Origin: Oscillospiraceae bacterium
GTDB taxonomy: Bacteria; Bacillota; Clostridia; Oscillospirales; Ruminococcaceae
Assembly (NCBI GenBank): GCA_016298065.1
Contig: JAEDDN010000001.1
Coordinates: 215,791 to 279,790, forward strand
Direction: 5' to 3'
Length of the DNA: 64,000 nt
The position numbers were made by a program, and so were the translations under genes. Below the pieces are notes generated by a model that saw nothing but the letters and a program-made list of their open reading frames with translations, had not been told where the DNA came from and ran no database searches. The first letter of the stretch is position 1. Each line of letters starts with the position of its first letter. Of this stretch, positions 6,917-15,498 are shown piece after piece.

Positions 6917-8455
6917 TTAATCTACAATAGGAATTAAAATCATTCCCCTTGCGGTTATATTTTGCGATTCAAGCGAGTTTTCTTCAAGTATTGCGTCAAC
7001 CGAAGTATTATAGCGTTTTGCTATATCCCATATACTTTCGTTTTCGTCCGCAAAATATAATCTCAAAGCGCTGTTATCCTTACGGCTTTTAGGGTTTTGT
7101 TCATCTACCGTTACTTCGTTTATGTATTTTAAAGATACGTTTTCGTATATAATACCGCTTACAATAAGCTCTGCCCTAATCTCGATTTCATCTACCGACA
7201 TAATGGTATATCCTGCGGAATAAACGGTTATATTCGGCTCAAACTTAATGTTGTTATTACCTTTTATATCATCTATTGAAAGCTCGCAGGGTATTAACTG
7301 GTCAAATGCCAGCGGAATATTATCGTTATCGAATGCCAGCATAGACATTTTAAGATTGCACATAACGCCTATTTTGTCGTCTTCATACTGCCATGTGACA
7401 TTTTCTGCACTTAAACTTAAGTCGCAGATACTGTTTATATTGTTTTGATTTAGTTTAACGGATTTTTTGATGATAATATTTTGGTTTATCGCTTTTTGTA
7501 CCCTGTCTAAATTTATGTCGGAAAAACTGCAAACCGTTTCATAATTTGTTGAATAGCAGTCGTCCACAACCTGCACGGTCTTGTTTATGCAAGCCTCGCA
7601 GGTTATTTTTATGCCCAATTCTACAATAAATGAATTACAGCGATCATCATCGTCTACCTGAAGGTCTATATCATACTTTGTTATATCAAGGATATTGTTG
7701 CAGATATAATCCTCGTCTATACCGGCTAAATCTACAATTTGACTTATCTGAAGTTTATGCTCCATAATTTCGGGATTACCGCTGTTATCTGCCGGCAGAT
7801 AAAGTGTGTTAAGCAGTACCTCACCTTTTACAACAACCTTATTTGCAAGTATCTTGGAATCAACCGAAAGCGCCACTGCCTCATAGCTTAGTATATCCGA
7901 AATTGCGGGCTTGCCCTGCCCTATCATCAGCTCATCTTTTACGGTAAAATCCTTAACAGCGCACAGCTTTTGACTGCACACCGACACCTCATTTTTATGA
8001 AGCTGAACGTTGTTGCAGTCCACAATAATAGGTATTGTTTTAGTGTTTGTTACGGTAACGGTTATGGTAAGCGCACCTTTTATATCAAGTCTTCTTTGGT
8101 TAACCGCACGGCAGTTTACATAATCGGTGCGTATTTTTGCGATTACCGCCGCATTTGTGCCGTCGCTTTTAAGCTCTATTGTTTTGGTGAAGTTTTGCTT
8201 TTGTTCCAAAGCCTTTATATCACTTGGATTTTCGCCTATATAAAGTATTTTAATATAAGCTACTCCGTCTATTGTAAGCTTGTTGGCTACTGTTTTAGTG
8301 CTCAGTACCTTACCTGTTATCTGAGATTTTAAAATTTTAAAAATTTCGGGACAATAATCCGGCAAAACATAGTCTAATTCTACCGTTTGTTCTATAGCGC
8401 CGTTAAATATAACCTCATTAACAGAAATGTTTTCTTTGCTCATACTAAAATCCAC
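6917..8455 (-). CDS. sipL: SipL-like spore coat morphogenesis protein (DUF3794 + LysM)
   Basis: A 512-residue protein with repeated DUF3794/SPOCS modules (the first at about 10-130, with the typical LDYVLPDYCPEI signature, and others in the middle region) and a C-terminal LysM domain (about the last 50 residues, from the ADENESIWDIAKRYNTS segment). In Clostridioides difficile SipL binds the SpoIVA ATPase through its LysM domain to assemble the coat on the forespore, acting in the mother cell. The start chosen is GTG at 8455, placed 6 nt after AAGGAGAGG; a longer reading from 8494 has no Shine-Dalgarno site. A LexA-like box lies about 100 nt upstream. The domain order makes the family call safe; exact orthology is inferred. 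Confidence 0.88.
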   Translation of the reverse strand: MDFSMSKENISVNEVIFNGAIEQTVELDYVLPDYCPEIFKILKSQITGKVLSTKTVANKLTIDGVAYIKILYIGENPSDIKALEQKQNFTKTIELKSDGTNAAVIAKIRTDYVNCRAVNQRRLDIKGALTITVTVTNTKTIPIIVDCNNVQLHKNEVSVCSQKLCAVKDFTVKDELMIGQGKPAISDILSYEAVALSVDSKILANKVVVKGEVLLNTLYLPADNSGNPEIMEHKLQISQIVDLAGIDEDYICNNILDITKYDIDLQVDDDDRCNSFIVELGIKITCEACINKTVQVVDDCYSTNYETVCSFSDINLDRVQKAINQNIIIKKSVKLNQNNINSICDLSLSAENVTWQYEDDKIGVMCNLKMSMLAFDNDNIPLAFDQLIPCELSIDDIKGNNNIKFEPNITVYSAGYTIMSVDEIEIRAELIVSGIIYENVSLKYINEVTVDEQNPKSRKDNSALRLYFADENESIWDIAKRYNTSVDAILEENSLESQNITARGMILIPIVD

Positions 8456-8554
8456 TTTTAACCTCTCCTTTTTGATTTTATATTTTTCTACCACATTTAT
8501 ATTAGCGTTAATATTAAATTATGACAGCATATAAAATATAGGTTAAAAGCTAAA

Positions 8555-8568
8555 AGAACGGGCGTTCT
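8555..8568. promoter_or_regulatory. Third LexA-like box, between sipL and the radical SAM gene
   Basis: AGAACGGGCGTTCT matches GAACRNRYGTTC exactly. It lies between the stop codon of the radical SAM gene (8575) and the sipL start. Both neighbours run on the minus strand, so sipL is the only gene it could control from upstream, an unexpected target. It is also a 5-bp hairpin before TTTTAGCTTTT on the minus strand and might be a weak terminator of the upstream gene instead. Confidence 0.5.
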
Positions 8569-8574
8569 ATACGA

Positions 8575-9474
8575 TTAAACCCCCTCATTATTAAATTCGG
8601 GAATAAAGCTTTCGTCTGCAGTGTCGCCCTCTTGTATAAAGGCGTTTTTTACTCCGAGCTTTAGTGCAAAGTCTATTACGTCATTATATTCCTTATCGGT
8701 TATTTTTCGGTTTAATTCTCTAAATGTATCAGACGTATTTACCGGCGTATACTGATTCATAATGCTTAAATAAATATCGTCGCCGTAGGTTTCGTAGAGA
8801 TATTTTATTATTTGTTTTGAATCCTCTGTGCAACCGGGTAGTACAAGATGCCTTACAATTACGCCTTTTTTCATCATTCCGTCCTTATCGAACAAAGGTT
8901 TCCCTGCCCTATTTACCATCTCGTCTATTGCCGCTTTGGCGATTTCGGGGTAATCGGGCGCATTAGAATACCGCTTACTTAAGGCGCTATTTAAGTATTT
9001 AAAATCAGGCATGTATATATCTACATATGAGCTTAATGCTTTAATCGCATTAACCTTTTCATAAGAGCTTGTATTGTAGACTATCGGCAAACTAAGCCCG
9101 TTTTGCTTTGATAAAGTTATAGCTTTAATTATTTGCGGAAGATAGTGAGAAGGCGTTACAAGGTTTATATTATGCGCTTTCTTTTCCTCGAGCTCTAAAA
9201 ATATCTGCGAGAGCCTTTTTATGCTTATAATCTTGCCGTTTTGTGCAGAAGCTATTTTTGAGTTTTGGCAATATACACATCTTAAATTACAGCCTGAAAA
9301 AAATACGGCCCCTGAACCTCTTGTACCGGAAATACAAGGCTCCTCCCAAAAGTGAAGAGCAGCTCTTGCTATCATTATTTCGTTTGCAGTAAGGCAAAAG
9401 CCTCTTTTTTCATCTCGGTTTACGTTGCAGTTTCTCGGGCACAAATTGCAAGTATTTATATTTTCTTTTAGCAC
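8575..9474 (-). CDS. Radical SAM protein, PflA/PflX-like (COG1313 type)
   Basis: A 299-residue protein with the radical SAM cluster motif CNLRCVYC (C62, C66, C69) and a second Cys group at the N-terminus (C9, C12, C16, C27) that may hold another Fe-S cluster. This arrangement, with NLCPRNC near the start, fits the PflX/COG1313 group, annotated as putative pyruvate-formate-lyase-activating-like enzymes; the substrate is unknown. The GTG start at 9474 shares its G with the stop codon of the pnuC-like gene upstream (TAGTG), so the two are translationally coupled. No glycyl radical enzyme is nearby. Confidence 0.82.
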   Translation of the reverse strand: MLKENINTCNLCPRNCNVNRDEKRGFCLTANEIMIARAALHFWEEPCISGTRGSGAVFFSGCNLRCVYCQNSKIASAQNGKIISIKRLSQIFLELEEKKAHNINLVTPSHYLPQIIKAITLSKQNGLSLPIVYNTSSYEKVNAIKALSSYVDIYMPDFKYLNSALSKRYSNAPDYPEIAKAAIDEMVNRAGKPLFDKDGMMKKGVIVRHLVLPGCTEDSKQIIKYLYETYGDDIYLSIMNQYTPVNTSDTFRELNRKITDKEYNDVIDFALKLGVKNAFIQEGDTADESFIPEFNNEGV

Positions 9475-10178
9475 TAAGCCACTTCCCTTTTGTTTAATAT
9501 TTGTCTTTTTTTCATTCTTTGCCAGCTAACAAAACCATATAGGTCATTTATAAAAAATACTATAAAACATACAACCATAGGAAAGTATGATATATCGTTT
9601 AATGTTGCAAATATCCACAATATAATAAGTACAATATCATTAGCTGCATATCCTAAGGCGTAATATGAGCTTCGCATAAAGGTCATATATGACGCCAAAA
9701 AGCTGGTTGTAACCGATAATGTACTAAAAAATAAATTTGCGGTATTAAGTGCTTTTAAAACAAAGTAAAAAACAGCGGTAACTAAAACAGTAAGCATAAG
9801 CATAACGATAACCTGTATATAGGTCATACGGTGTACTTTGACCTCAGCAGTCTTTTTGTAAGGGTGTTTAAGCCACGAAATAACCGCTAAAACAGCAATG
9901 GGAGAAGTCATACCGAGATAAGTTATCATTTCACCGTAATAATTAAAATAAAAAGATATAATACCGTAGAAAACTGAAAAAATAACGATTAAGATTTGAC
10001 CTATTACATATCCCTTAGCCAAAAATATGAGTGCAGTAACTCCTATAAAAGAAGCTATAAGCGTTAAATAATTGTCGGACGAACAAACAAAAAAAGAAGC
10101 TGTAACAATAATTAAAGAGGTAATCCAAAGACTTAACTCAAACCGTGTAAACTGTTTAAATAAATTTTTAAATTGCAA
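9474..10178 (-). CDS. pnuC: PnuC-family vitamin transporter
   Basis: A 234-residue membrane protein with about seven hydrophobic helices. The C-terminal NDLYGFVSWQRMKKR segment is the typical PnuC signature. PnuC proteins move nicotinamide riboside (or, in subfamilies, thiamine or riboflavin) by facilitated diffusion, trapping being done by a kinase inside the cell. The TTG at 10178 has an AGAAGG site 8 nt upstream, which is better than the GTG at 10187 that abuts it. The gene is preceded by a long hairpin whose T run touches the Shine-Dalgarno site, and it overlaps the radical SAM gene by one base. Substrate cannot be read from the sequence. Confidence 0.85.
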   Translation of the reverse strand: MQFKNLFKQFTRFELSLWITSLIIVTASFFVCSSDNYLTLIASFIGVTALIFLAKGYVIGQILIVIFSVFYGIISFYFNYYGEMITYLGMTSPIAVLAVISWLKHPYKKTAEVKVHRMTYIQVIVMLMLTVLVTAVFYFVLKALNTANLFFSTLSVTTSFLASYMTFMRSSYYALGYAANDIVLIILWIFATLNDISYFPMVVCFIVFFINDLYGFVSWQRMKKRQILNKREVA

Positions 10179-10192
10179 TACATACACCTTCT

Positions 10193-10249
10193 AAAAAAGC
10201 ATTCGCCAACACATCTTCAAAGACCTAACGATGTGCTAACGAATGCTTT
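10193..10249 (-). terminator. Long hairpin with T run directly upstream of pnuC (terminator/attenuator)
   Basis: A 20-bp stem (10196-10215 with 10230-10249) with a 14-nt loop and no mismatches if three G-U pairs are allowed on the minus-strand RNA; on the plus strand the same positions would be A-C mismatches, which shows the direction of transcription. Six T follow and then the pnuC Shine-Dalgarno site. It can end the malic enzyme transcript, but because no promoter fits between it and pnuC it probably also controls read-through into pnuC. Confidence 0.8.
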
Positions 10250-10292
10250 AACATTCTGCTGCCCGGTGGTAGCTTTATAATGAATTTTTAAA

Positions 10293-11450
10293 TTACTTTT
10301 TTACTGCGTTTGCAACAGCTTTAGCTACGCTGTCGGCAACTTTTGGATTAAACGGATCCGGCAAGATGTATTCCGGGCACAATTCCTCATCAGAAACAAT
10401 GCTTGCGATTCCGTAAGAAGCAGAAAGCTTCATTTCTTCTGTAATATCAGTTGCTCTTGCAGCTAATGCGCCTTTAAAGATTCCCGGGAAAGCTAATACG
10501 TTATTTATCTGGTTAGGATAATCGCTTCTGCCGGTACCTATAATGTATGCGCCGGCTTCCTTAGCAACCTCAGGCATAATTTCAGGAGTAGGATTAGACA
10601 TAGCAAAAATGATAGGCTTATCAGACATAGATTTTACCATATCGGCAGTAACTACGTTAGGAGCCGAAACACCTATAAATACGTCAGCACCAACCATAGC
10701 GTCTGCAAGCTTGCCCTTTAAGTTTTTGTGATTAGTGATTTTAGCCATTTCGGCTTGTGCTTCGTTCATATATTCTGCGCCCTCGTAAAGAATACCCTTA
10801 CTGTTGCACATAATTATATTTTTAACGCCGAGCTTCATTATAAGCTTAGCTATAGCGATACCTGCGGCACCTGCACCGTTTACTACTACGTTAAACTCGT
10901 CAAGTGATTTACCTACAAGCTTTGCGCTGTTAATCATTGCGGCGCCTACTATGATAGCGGTTCCGTGCTGGTCATCGTGGAATACCGGGATATTTAACTT
11001 GTCATTTAAACGCTTTTCAATTTCAAAACATCTCGGAGCGGCAATATCCTCTAAGTTAATTCCGCCGAAGCTAAGTGAGATAAGCTCAATGGTTTTTACA
11101 ATCTCGTCCACATCTTTTGAATTAACGCAGATAGGAATAGCGTCTACGTCGCCGAAGGTTTTAAACAGTGCGCACTTACCCTCCATAACAGGCATTGCGG
11201 CTAAAGGACCTATATCGCCTAAGCCGAGTACTGCGGTACCGTCTGTTATAACAGCAACTAAGTTACCTCTTCTTGTGTATTCATAAGACAAGGAAGGATC
11301 TTTTTCTATTTCAAGACAAGGTGCAGCAACTCCGGGTGTATATGCAACCGAAAGCTCTTCCTTGTTTTTGATTGAAGCTCTTGAAACAACTTCAATTTTA
11401 CCTTTCCATTCCTTGTGCTTTTCGCAAGCAATCTTCTTTTGTTCGTCCAT
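10293..11450 (-). CDS. NAD(P)-dependent malic enzyme
   Basis: A 385-residue short-form malic enzyme that oxidatively decarboxylates L-malate to pyruvate. Visible motifs are SVAYTPGVAAPC (34-45, with catalytic Y37), the EGKCALFKTFGDVDA segment (90-104, K92 position), HDDQHGTA (158-165, metal binding) and the Rossmann loop NGAGAAG (191-197). Length agrees with the bacterial type without the phosphotransacetylase-like tail. Start ATG behind AAAGGAGTAATAAAA. It is a single-gene unit, followed by the hairpin at 10193-10249. The cofactor (NAD or NADP) is not decided by what can be seen. Confidence 0.94.
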   Translation of the reverse strand: MDEQKKIACEKHKEWKGKIEVVSRASIKNKEELSVAYTPGVAAPCLEIEKDPSLSYEYTRRGNLVAVITDGTAVLGLGDIGPLAAMPVMEGKCALFKTFGDVDAIPICVNSKDVDEIVKTIELISLSFGGINLEDIAAPRCFEIEKRLNDKLNIPVFHDDQHGTAIIVGAAMINSAKLVGKSLDEFNVVVNGAGAAGIAIAKLIMKLGVKNIIMCNSKGILYEGAEYMNEAQAEMAKITNHKNLKGKLADAMVGADVFIGVSAPNVVTADMVKSMSDKPIIFAMSNPTPEIMPEVAKEAGAYIIGTGRSDYPNQINNVLAFPGIFKGALAARATDITEEMKLSASYGIASIVSDEELCPEYILPDPFNPKVADSVAKAVANAVKK

Positions 11451-11491
11451 TTTTATTACTCCTTTTATGTTATTATAAATATTTAAATATT

Positions 11492-12334
11492 TTATTTACC
11501 GAATTTTAATTTATGCCTTTTTTCAAGTTCAGCTAAGGCTTCGCCTGTAGTATATCTACTGCCTAAAGGACAGGGCTTTGACGAATAATATCCGTGAAAA
11601 TCCGAGCCGCCCGTCTTTACAAGAGAATACTTATCGGCTATTTTAATGAGCTCATCCTCTCCCTGTTTCTCGCAACGGCTGTGATAAACTTCGACTCCGT
11701 CGATTAGGTTTTTCTCACCAAGTTCCTCTAAAAGCTCCAAGCTTTCATATTCATAAGGATGTGCCAGCACAGCCATTCCCTCAGCCTGATTTATAAGCTC
11801 CAAAATTTCGTATACATCAGGATACTGAACCGGAACATATATTTTACCTGTCTTAGGATTAAAAAGCTCGTTATAAAGACCGCCGAAAATTCTTGAGGTA
11901 TAGCTGTAACACATTAAAGCGTGCATAATATGCTGTTTGTAAATAGATGTGCTGTGAGAAGCAAAGCGCATAACGTCATCAGCAGTAATGGGAAAATACT
12001 TCATTGTTTTAGCAATAAGCTCTTTTCCTACCTTTTTTCTCTTATCGCATATTTGCGCACAAATAACCTCTAACATTACAGGTTTATTTGGCATATAGCA
12101 AAGCATATGTACACGTCTGTTTCGCTTGTAATCATAACAGGAAAGCTCTACGCCCGAAACGGTTTTAATGCCGTATCTTTCGCCTAAGACCTTTACCCGT
12201 GAGACAGAAGCTATAGTATCGTGATCGGTTATAGCTATAAAATCGAGCCCTAACTTTTTAGCCATAGAAATTACATTTTCTATGCCCTCAGAGCCGTCAG
12301 ACAGTCTGGTATGACAATGTAAATCACCTTTCAT
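11492..12334 (-). CDS. PHP-domain phosphoesterase (TrpH/RNase AM type)
   Basis: A 280-residue PHP protein. The N-terminal GDLHCHTRLSDGS (3-15) with HxH, ITDHDT near residue 38, SGVELS, HPYEYES and a C-terminal GGSDFHG supply the trinuclear metal site. The group includes 3',5'-nucleoside bisphosphate phosphatase and 5'-3' exoribonuclease AM; histidinol-phosphate phosphatases are distant relatives. Start is ATG 12334 after GGTGA, in preference to an upstream GTG. The insertion between the PHP halves (about 95-185) is typical of the TrpH group. Substrate not determined. Confidence 0.85.
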   Translation of the reverse strand: MKGDLHCHTRLSDGSEGIENVISMAKKLGLDFIAITDHDTIASVSRVKVLGERYGIKTVSGVELSCYDYKRNRRVHMLCYMPNKPVMLEVICAQICDKRKKVGKELIAKTMKYFPITADDVMRFASHSTSIYKQHIMHALMCYSYTSRIFGGLYNELFNPKTGKIYVPVQYPDVYEILELINQAEGMAVLAHPYEYESLELLEELGEKNLIDGVEVYHSRCEKQGEDELIKIADKYSLVKTGGSDFHGYYSSKPCPLGSRYTTGEALAELEKRHKLKFGK

Positions 12335-12421
12335 AATGTTCACCGTATACCTTAAAAATATATGTTATTTAATATTATAGTACATTTTATAGAAAAATGC
12401 AAAATAATATGATATTTTCGT

Positions 12422-14494
12422 TTAACTATTTATCTCAAAAATTCTTGCGGTTTTAGGCTTTAAGGTTACATTTAAAATCCAGTTTAAGCTGTCATAAGAA
12501 TAATCGGTGTCTAAGTCCTTGGGATAAGCGCATAAAGCCTTAGAATTTGAGGAAATATTTTTTATCGGCAGTGAAATCCCCTTGTTTAAATCCTCACCCT
12601 TCATACGCCATACTGCGATGTATTTTTTGTCCTTGCAGTCAAGACCTACACTTATATACTCATCATTCATATCGGCAAGCCCTATAGGCCAAAACGGAAG
12701 TGCGGATTTAATGTCATCTCTTATAGTCTTGTAATACGCTATTCCCTCTTTTACATATTTAAGACGTTCCTTATCTATCTCGGCAAGATGTCCGCTTTGG
12801 TGTATTCTCAAAAGCATAGCGTTTACCATATTGTATACGGTTTCTTCTATATCGCCTTTTTTTAGAGGATATGACCATATTGCCGCTTGTTCGGGAGCGC
12901 AGGCAGTCATACAGTTTGCGGCGATTGCAGACATTAAGATATAGTCCTCTTGGTCTGTTACAGACTGAATGCTGTATCTTGAAAGATGAGAATAGTCCAT
13001 TCTCATACCGCCGCTGCTGCAGTTTTCTATAACGAGATTTGGGTACATTTCAAATATACTGTCAAGCCACGCAAGATATGCTCTTGTGTGAGATAGAAGC
13101 CCCTCACCTGTGCTGTCGGCATTATAATCGGTTCCCACGCCTACATCTATGTTGTAGTCCATTTTTATGTAGCCTACGCCGTAATCCTCTATAACTCTTT
13201 TTATTATGCCTGTGGCATATTCCCTGACAGCCGGATTTCTAAAATCAAGCTGATACCTATTTTGGTCTATGATACGTCTGCCGTTTCTCATAAAAAACCA
13301 GTCGTCAGGAAGCTTATTTGCAAGCGGACATTTTATCCCCATAACCTCTAATTCGAGCCATAAGCCTGCTGTCATACCCTTAGAACGAATATAGTCAAAA
13401 ACCTCTTTTATGCTGTTTGGAAAGCGTTTTTTTGAAGGTAACCACTCGCCTACTGTGTCCCACCAAAAGCCGTCGGCATACCAACCGCAGTCGACGCAAA
13501 AGTATTCACACCCTGCATCAAATGCGGCGTCTATAAGCGGTATAAGAGCTTCGGTTGTAGGGTTGCCCATAAGGCAGTTCATATAGTCGTTAAAGATTAC
13601 GTTTAACTTTTCGTTGTCCTCGTTTTTTCTGCGTATAGCACGCCTGTACTTAGTAAGCTCTGCTATGGATTTTTCAAAATCTCCGTTTACTAAAGCGATA
13701 GCACACGGCACACTTTCAAAGCTTTCACCCGGCTTTAAAAGCTTAACGAAAGAGTTTTCTTCTAAAGTCGGACCTGAAAGTTGCAGGTATAATTCATTTG
13801 GTATCTCGCCTATTTCCCAATGCCACGAGGCAGAGGTTTCTATCTGCCAGGTAAGCGTACTGCCCGAAAACTTGTTTTCAAAGCTTCCCATAGGCAAATA
13901 CTCTGCACAGCTCCAAGAGCCTGTGTTAGATAAGGCTATTCTCTTTACCGAGGCTTCTCTTAAAATGTCGTAGCCGAGAGAATGTATGTCATAGCTTTTC
14001 CACTGTGCTTCGCCAAACCATGTGTTATGCGGAATATGTATAATAACATCTTGATTTCGCTTATTCGGAGTATTTGAGGATATGCCGTAAAGCGACAAAG
14101 ATGAGATATATTCTATAGGTTCTGTCTCTTTTGAACCGTTTTCGATACCATTCCAACTTCTTATAACCGAAATATTGTCGAAAAACTGAAAATGGCTGAC
14201 AAGTAAAATACCTTTATACTCTTGTGTAATTTCAAGCTTTCTGCCAAAGTTATTTTGATAATCTCTGTGAGAAAGATATTTCATCAAAGAAGCTCCGGAA
14301 CAGTAAGTATGCTTGTTGCCGTGATGATCGTCGTGGTCATATCCGGAAATTTGAAGCTCGGCAATACTATAATATTTTATATCCTTTGGTTCATTTTCAA
14401 GCTTATTGGGCGACAAGTTAATTAACTTTACACTTTTATCCTCTAAAACCTTTATATCTAGATAAATCCCGTTTTCATATACGCTTATATACAT
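12422..14494 (-). CDS. Alpha-galactosidase, GH36
   Basis: A 690-residue glycoside hydrolase with an N-terminal beta-supersandwich (1 to about 290), a central (beta/alpha)8 barrel and a C-terminal beta domain. The nucleophile D446 (YIKMDYN), the acid/base D514 (SVTDQED), the CGWYADGFWWD motif (336-346) and ENCSSGG (490-496) are the GH36 landmarks. There is no signal peptide, so it acts in the cytoplasm on imported melibiose- or raffinose-type sugars. The lack of an adjacent transporter or regulator is unusual for such an enzyme. The length is close to the 720-750 of clade I enzymes. Confidence 0.93.
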   Translation of the reverse strand: MYISVYENGIYLDIKVLEDKSVKLINLSPNKLENEPKDIKYYSIAELQISGYDHDDHHGNKHTYCSGASLMKYLSHRDYQNNFGRKLEITQEYKGILLVSHFQFFDNISVIRSWNGIENGSKETEPIEYISSLSLYGISSNTPNKRNQDVIIHIPHNTWFGEAQWKSYDIHSLGYDILREASVKRIALSNTGSWSCAEYLPMGSFENKFSGSTLTWQIETSASWHWEIGEIPNELYLQLSGPTLEENSFVKLLKPGESFESVPCAIALVNGDFEKSIAELTKYRRAIRRKNEDNEKLNVIFNDYMNCLMGNPTTEALIPLIDAAFDAGCEYFCVDCGWYADGFWWDTVGEWLPSKKRFPNSIKEVFDYIRSKGMTAGLWLELEVMGIKCPLANKLPDDWFFMRNGRRIIDQNRYQLDFRNPAVREYATGIIKRVIEDYGVGYIKMDYNIDVGVGTDYNADSTGEGLLSHTRAYLAWLDSIFEMYPNLVIENCSSGGMRMDYSHLSRYSIQSVTDQEDYILMSAIAANCMTACAPEQAAIWSYPLKKGDIEETVYNMVNAMLLRIHQSGHLAEIDKERLKYVKEGIAYYKTIRDDIKSALPFWPIGLADMNDEYISVGLDCKDKKYIAVWRMKGEDLNKGISLPIKNISSNSKALCAYPKDLDTDYSYDSLNWILNVTLKPKTARIFEINS

Positions 14495-14516
14495 AATATT
14501 TTCCTCACTTTAGGGC

Positions 14517-15473
14517 TTATTTTAAGAATTCTTCTATAATAAACTTAGGTCTTGCTTTGGTTTCGAGATAAGCCTTGCCTATATATTCCCCTATTATGCC
14601 TATAGCTAAAAGTTCAAGAGAGCCTACAGCCCAAACGGATATTAAAGTAAATGCCCAGGTCGCAGAGCATACCCCTATACAAAACAGTATAAGGTAGATA
14701 ATAAACGCTATAACGCTTAAGATAAGCATAATACCACCAAGTGATGAAATCATACGGATAGGTTTTACGCTAAAGGACGTTATGCCGTCAAAGGCAAAGT
14801 TGAGCATTTTTTTAAGCGGATACTTAGATTCTCCTGCAAAACGCTCGTGACGCTCATAATAAACCTTATCGCTTTTAAATCCTATTAAAGGCACAATACC
14901 TCTTAAAAATAAATTGACTTCTTTAAAGTTTTCGAGCTCGTCTAATGCCCTTTTTGACAGTAAACGATAATCAGCGTGGTCGTTTACTATCTCAACTCCA
15001 AAAGCTTTCATAAGCTTATAAAAGCTCTGTGCGGTAAAGCGCTTAAAAAAGGTGTCTGTTTGCCTTTTGCTCCTAACACCGTAAACTACCTCACAGCCTT
15101 CGTAATATTTTTTCACAAACTCGTCCAAAACGCCTATATCGTCCTGCAAATCTGCGTCTAAAGATATAGCCATATCACAGTGCTCTTTTACTGTCATAAG
15201 ACCGCCGAGCAAAGCGTTTTGGTGACCTTTGTTTCGGGAAAGCTTTATTCCGCAAATCATATCGTTGTCGCTGTGGAGCCTTGTGATAATTTCCCACGTT
15301 TTATCCTTAGAACCGTCGTTTACAAAGGCAATTTTACTGTCTTTTGATATAAGACCGCTTTGTATCATTGAGTCCATTTTTGCAGTGAGCTGTGCGGCGG
15401 TTTCGTCTAAAACCTCTTGCTCGTTATAACAAGGTATAACCAAATATAAAATCTTTGGGCTTTGGTCAGTCAT
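14517..15473 (-). CDS. Polyprenyl-phosphate glycosyltransferase, GT2 (GtrB-like)
   Basis: A 318-residue protein with an N-terminal GT-A domain (VIPCYNEQE at 12-20, NDGSKD at 52-57, DADLQDD at 106-112) and two C-terminal membrane helices (about 232-258 and 266-295) followed by a GEYIGKAYLETKARP tail. This is the layout of GtrB/YfdH/DPM1-type enzymes that move glucose or a related sugar from a nucleotide to undecaprenyl phosphate on the cytoplasmic face. The start follows AAGGAG. Its acceptor system is not nearby. Confidence 0.88.
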   Translation of the reverse strand: MTDQSPKILYLVIPCYNEQEVLDETAAQLTAKMDSMIQSGLISKDSKIAFVNDGSKDKTWEIITRLHSDNDMICGIKLSRNKGHQNALLGGLMTVKEHCDMAISLDADLQDDIGVLDEFVKKYYEGCEVVYGVRSKRQTDTFFKRFTAQSFYKLMKAFGVEIVNDHADYRLLSKRALDELENFKEVNLFLRGIVPLIGFKSDKVYYERHERFAGESKYPLKKMLNFAFDGITSFSVKPIRMISSLGGIMLILSVIAFIIYLILFCIGVCSATWAFTLISVWAVGSLELLAIGIIGEYIGKAYLETKARPKFIIEEFLK

Positions 15474-15498
15474 AATGCTTTAACTCCTTAACTGTATT

